Origin: Actinomortierella ambigua | Taxonomy: Eukaryota > Mortierellomycota > Mortierellomycetes > Mortierellales > Mortierellaceae | Reading direction: 5' to 3' | Assembly (NCBI GenBank): GCA_016098155.1 | Contig: JAAAJB010000073.1 | Location: forward strand, 61,731 to 84,335 | Length of the DNA stretch: 22,605 nt | Part shown: piece after piece, positions 19,000-22,605 of the stretch | Layout: the number at the start of each line of letters is the position of its first letter | Numbering within the stretch: position 1 is the first letter of the stretch | The notes under the pieces: model-generated | Databases searched by the model: none | Told to the model about the DNA's origin: nothing | Seen by the model: the letters and a program-made list of their open reading frames with translations, nothing else | Program-made: the position numbers and the translations under genes

Positions 19000-21217
19000 T
19001 AGTTGTTGGTGGTGCATCTGATACCGCTCGCGGTGGAGACGATGCTGCTCCCGCGCCAGCTCTGCAGGTGACATGGCACCTGTACCAAGTACCTCAGGCT
19101 CCAGCGTTTGAAAATGTACAGTTGTGGGTGATACAGGGGCTGGGGAGGTGTGGATGGCCTTAAAGGTCGAGCCGACATTGGTGAGTGACAGCGATCGTCG
19201 GTGACCCGGCGTGTGATCGTAATCGTGGTCAAGCGTGGCTTGATGGGCATATTGTGACTGGGGCTGATAATGTGGGTATTGCTGAACATCATGCGTATGC
19301 GTTTGCTGATCGTAGGTATATTGGTAGCCGTATGCAGTGGAGGAGTATTGCCATTGCTGATCGATCATATGTGCGGCTTGCGCTGCCATTGATTCTGGGT
19401 GAGGGTGGGAATGGTGGTGCAGGTGGTGGTAGTAGTGATGAGGAGAAGAGTGCGAATAACTGTATTCTTGCTGCTCATACCCTTGATATTGCTCAGACAG
19501 CTGAGGTTGAACAGGATAAATAGCTTGTTGAGCCTGCTGCTGTTGCCACGCTTGAGGGGTGTAATGTTGCTGCCCTTCAGAATACTCTGGATATGGGTGT
19601 TGGTGGGCTTGCGAGGCAATAAGGTGCACTTGGTGATGTTGTGGTTGTTGCTCTACTGGTTGTTGTTGTTGTAGACTAAACTGCTCCTGCTCTTGTTCTT
19701 GCAGCCATGCATTCACACGGCTCTCGCTGGGAATGCGCTCCAGTCCAAAGGGCATGGCTGGCCTGGACACGGGGAGCCGTTTAGATAGAGAGTGTGTTGG
19801 AGTTGAACGCTGGGATACAGAGGCCGACGGACCGCCTGGGCTGCTGATGCGACTACCACGCTTTGACAGTCGCTGGCTGTTACGCAGCAGACGCCGCATC
19901 CGCTTTAGGTTCCGCCGCCGAGCCTGCAGAAGGCTGAGCAAGATGCACGCAATGGCGAGCGACATGAGGGTTGCGGACGACTTTATCCGAGTAACGCGTG
20001 AGATACGTGGCGCATGGGCTGAAGCAGCAGTACCTGTCATGTCGGTACTACTTTGGATTTGTTTATCCTCTTGCAGCAGATCCGATAGATCATGGCCTGT
20101 CGGACTTGAAGAAGAAGAGAGAGGCGATGACGCAGCATGTAGGGTGGTTTGTGCTGCACACGTATCCATTGCGTCTTTCAGGTGATCGCTGTCCTCCAAC
20201 GCAGAGGCGTCAGTGGCAACGGATCGGCCGGGTGACGACGCAGCCGAGGATGAGGTAGAGGAGGACGAAGACTTTGACGAGTTGCGACAGAGCGCAGACA
20301 CCTCTGTGCATTCCGAGCTAATCGCTCTCTGCTATTCAATTGAGGGTTGTTGTTGTTGTTTGTTGTAGTGGGGAGATGGTGAAGATAATGAACAGCGATA
20401 TGGTAAAAATGAAGAATGAGTACGGAGAAAAGGGTATATTGGTGAGCAAATCAGTACAAAGGTTCACAGCTAAGCAACCTTGAGTAAAGAGAGATAAAAA
20501 AGGGGGTGCACAATGGCGTAAGAATTTATCTCTCCGGCGTAAGACACCCCCAATGTAGGAGTCAAGGGTGGCAGGGGCGAAAGGGTTGTACCCCAAGAGG
20601 GGAGAGAGGGCGGAGAGGAGAGAGAGAGAGAGAGACTGTGTGTTGTGCGTGTTTGGCCAAAAAAAGGGTGTGCGGACGGTGGGGAGACTGTGCCCGGGCT
20701 GGGCTGTGTTGGGATGAGATGGGAGGAACGGAAAGGGAGGACGCGATTAAAAGTCATACCGGTCCTGTTACCGCGCTGCCGTTCTGTTGTTTGTTTGTTT
20801 GTTTGTTTTGTTGTGTTGTGTTGTGCATGGTTCGGGGAGGGGAGGGGGAGGGGGAGGGGGGCGGAGTAAGCAATCATCATGACGCTGGTGGACTGCACTT
20901 GCAGCCAGCTGCTCCTTTGCTGCATGGTGGTGGTGCTGGTGGTGGCACTGGTGGTGAGAGGGAGGAAAAAAAAGGTACCTGGGAGGGGAAAGGGTTGTTT
21001 GCATGCACTGTACGTGTGACTCTTATTTCACCATGTGCTGGTTGGTTTACTTTACCTTATTCAAGACCAGTGTCTGGTATGTGTATTGGGCATCAATCAT
21101 GAGCTGCTGCACAAACTGACCTGCGTGTGCCGATCGCACCAATCGCGATGACGAGAACATGGCAATCATGAAGAAAACCCTGTAGCGGGTCAAAATAGGT
21201 GCCAGGACGTTGGACAT
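16456..21217 (-). CDS. Large Ser/Gln/His-rich protein with one short hydrophobic segment, two-exon model
   Basis: I do not recognise the family. The main exon is open from 20331 to the stop at 16456, 1,291 residues, but has no in-frame ATG before 20169 and an in-frame TAG immediately upstream. I join it to 21056-21217 (MSNVLAPILTRYRVFFMIAMF through QTLVLNK; donor GTAAAGT; phase 0 on both sides), giving about 1,345 residues. Without that exon the start would be ATG 20169, 1,237 residues. Reading down from the N terminus: a Ser-rich stretch; a 16-residue hydrophobic segment at 19927-19974 (LMSLAIACILLSLL) followed at once by ARRRNLKRMRRLLR; a Gln/His/Tyr-rich region (19270-19700); polyglutamine near 18970-19000; a helical region VRKSMSAFRGLSPSLPSLRNLARR (about 17840-17910); an acidic block (about 17630-17715); Thr and Ser runs; and a compact C terminus DPFADIAFMLVPKSKYAF to MDYRQTCSVMGN. 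A membrane-anchored, largely disordered adaptor or signalling protein fits the layout, but that is inference. Confidence 0.7.
18968..18999 (-). repeat. CAG/CAA polyglutamine tract in the large minus-strand gene
   Basis: On the plus strand this reads as repeated CTG with two CTT/GTT changes. On the coding strand it gives [16 protein letters not shown], the longest pure Gln run in this protein. Confidence 0.9.
20332..21055 (-). other. Proposed 724-base intron of the large minus-strand gene
   Basis: Bounded by donor GTAAAGT and acceptor GAATAG in the minus-strand sense, both phase 0. It contains GTTT and TGTTG repeats (about 20788-20825), a G-rich block (about 20834-20866) and GGTGGT repeats (about 20925-20955). 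It is longer than other introns here and the acceptor has a poor pyrimidine tract, so a different acceptor or an extra exon is possible. A minus-strand frame from ATG 20925 (MQQRSSWLQVQSTSVMM) is a candidate alternative start. Confidence 0.4.
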
Positions 21218-21386
21218 GATGGACAAGGGCGAGAGTGGGTGGGAAGGAGAGAGAGAGAGAGGAGAGGGTGGTTGTGTGTCTTGGCAAGGTCGAGAGAGAT
21301 AGAGAAGGTGGGGAAGACGTGGATGCCTGTCAGGGCTGTAGCGTGTCTAGAATGAGTAGGTGGTAGAAAAGAGGGGAGGGAGGAGG

Positions 21387-21434
21387 GCTGCTGCTGCTGT
21401 TGTTGCTGCTGTTGCTGTTGCTGCTGCTGCTGTT
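21387..21434. repeat. CTG/TTG trinucleotide repeat
   Basis: About sixteen triplets of CTG and TTG in mixed order. On the minus strand they would read as Gln, Ser/Asn or Ala runs depending on frame, but I see no supported coding exon around them. Confidence 0.85.
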
Positions 21435-21923
21435 CAAGGATCGGTCTCCCTGAGTCCCCGCTTTTCGACTCGTGGTGAGTGTGCTCTCTTGTGGGTGGTT
21501 ATGCCGGTGGTGGTGGGCCAAAAGTGCGATCGCCTGTGCTCACTGCGTTGCTGCACTGCACTGCAACCACGACTGCTCAGAGGTCCACTCTCGGTCCGAC
21601 AGTCGAAGAGAATCGACGGAGTTGATGATGACGATGGGTGGGCGGGGGGTGAGGAGGAGGAGTGCTGGTTGTTGTTGGTCGTGGAGAAACAAAGTCAATG
21701 TCAAAGGAAGAAGTATGACGCTGGAGATGTTGTTATTGTTGTTGTGGCTCTAAAATGAACTGAACTTTGGTGGGAAGAGGTGAGAGACTGGCACAGGCGA
21801 AGAGGGTCTGAAAGTGTGCACAGTGCAACAAAGTAGAAAGGAGAAGGCTGAATGTGGTAAAAAGGAGAAGAAGTGGTTGGTGTACTGTTGTTGTTGTTGA
21901 CACCTTTTTGGCCAGAAAAAGGG

Positions 21924-21956
<33 letters not shown>

Positions 21957-22538
21957 AGGGGGCGGAGGAAGACTGTACGTGAACACTGATAACAACAATC
22001 CACCGCAGCGAAGACGTAGACAAGGTTTCACCGTGGCAAAGTAGAAATGGGATGACAGGGTATATCGCGCTTTGTTGATGTCAAGGGAGGTGTCAATTGT
22101 GAGGCAATGCAACAGCGCGGAGGGGCAAAAAAAAACCAAAAATGGTGGAGTGTGGCAGAAGGAAAACCCAAAAAAAAGGGTCAGTGGACCGACACTAGTG
22201 GCGTTGTTCGAGGCTTGGGGAGCGACAATGATGAATAATAAAGGTAGAATGGCTAGAAGGATCCGTATATGTGGGTATGACGATGTGCAAGGACGGGTGC
22301 GAGGTTAGGACGAAAAGCACAATGCCGGTTAAAAACAGAGAGAGAAGAAGAAAAAAGGAGAGTCAAGGATACGATCCAAAGACGAAGACGACGATGAAGA
22401 GAGAGGGGGGGGGAGTGCCAGACAGCGAAGAAAGAGAGAGAGGAGAGAAGAGAAAGAGGCAATAAAAATTGAGCAGAGAAAGGCAGAGAGAGAGAGAGAG
22501 AAAGAGAGTATGCGTGAGTAAGATAATGAGCATCTCTA

Positions 22539-22587
22539 TTTTTTTTTTTTTTTTTTTTTTTTTTGCATTTGAAGGGGGGGGGGGGGG
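22539..22587. repeat. T26 and G14 homopolymers near the window end
   Basis: A run of 26 T at 22539-22564 is followed within ten bases by a run of 14 G at 22574-22587, and the window then ends in another T-rich stretch. Such tracts often stop assemblies, so this may be a natural contig end. Confidence 0.9.
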
Positions 22588-22605
22588 TTTGGGCATTTTT
22601 TTTTC

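Larger units (their letters stand above)
21218..22605. promoter_or_regulatory. Repeat-rich upstream region of the large minus-strand gene
   Basis: 1,388 bases with no gene I can support. Close to the proposed start are GA-rich tracts (21246-21265, 21290-21305), pyrimidine-rich on the sense strand like the other leaders here. Further out are CTG/TTG repeats (21387-21434), GTTGTT repeats (21885-21900), GA microsatellites (about 21928-21952 and 22485-22508), a G run near 22404-22413 and the terminal T and G homopolymers. No clear TATA box was found. Confidence 0.5.

Noticed and set aside
1..22605. A new multi-gene system or gene cluster
   Set aside because: The recognised neighbours (ribosome assembly, ATP synthase, NuA4) are unrelated housekeeping genes, and the three orphans share no motif or obvious joint function.

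Overview
The window looks like nuclear DNA of a filamentous fungus. Genes are split by short GT-AG introns (about 95-400 bases) with fungal donor sites (GTATGT, GTAAGT, GTAATA) and visible branch sites such as TACTAAC. Start sites are preceded by pyrimidine-rich leaders, flanks are full of microsatellites, and proteins carry long Gln and Ser runs. The overall style suggests an early-diverging Mucoromycota lineage such as Mortierellomycetes, but that placement is inference. I saw no tRNA, rRNA, CRISPR array or transposon.

Layout. (1) 102-3426 (+): the 3' part of URB1/NPA1, an early 60S ribosome assembly factor, in three visible exons; its 5' part lies outside the window. (2) 3749-5088 (-): complete four-exon gene for the delta subunit of mitochondrial F1 ATP synthase (ATP16), convergent with URB1. 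(3) 5089-6533: a 1.4 kb divergent promoter region with a purine-to-pyrimidine switch and a TATA box at 5788. (4) 6534-12739 (+): six-exon gene for an EAF1/VID21-type NuA4 scaffold of 1,893 residues, with an HSA domain, a SANT/Myb domain and a C-terminal half made mostly of Gln and Ala. (5) 13971-14426 (-): small unrecognised protein. (6) 15794-16048 (+): 84-residue Ser-rich unrecognised protein with a clear TATA box and poly(A) signal. (7) 16456-21217 (-): very large Ser/Gln/His-rich protein with one short hydrophobic segment followed by a basic stretch. Its 3.9 kb main exon has no in-frame upstream ATG, and I propose a 5' coding exon at 21056-21217. (8) 21218-22605: repeat-rich DNA ending in long T and G homopolymers.

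The genes do not form a pathway. Ribosome assembly, respiration and chromatin acetylation genes are simply neighbours, alternating with three lineage-specific-looking proteins. The orphans, the gene-7 start and the composition of the EAF1 tail are the parts most worth a second look. I found no convincing evidence of a new multi-gene system.
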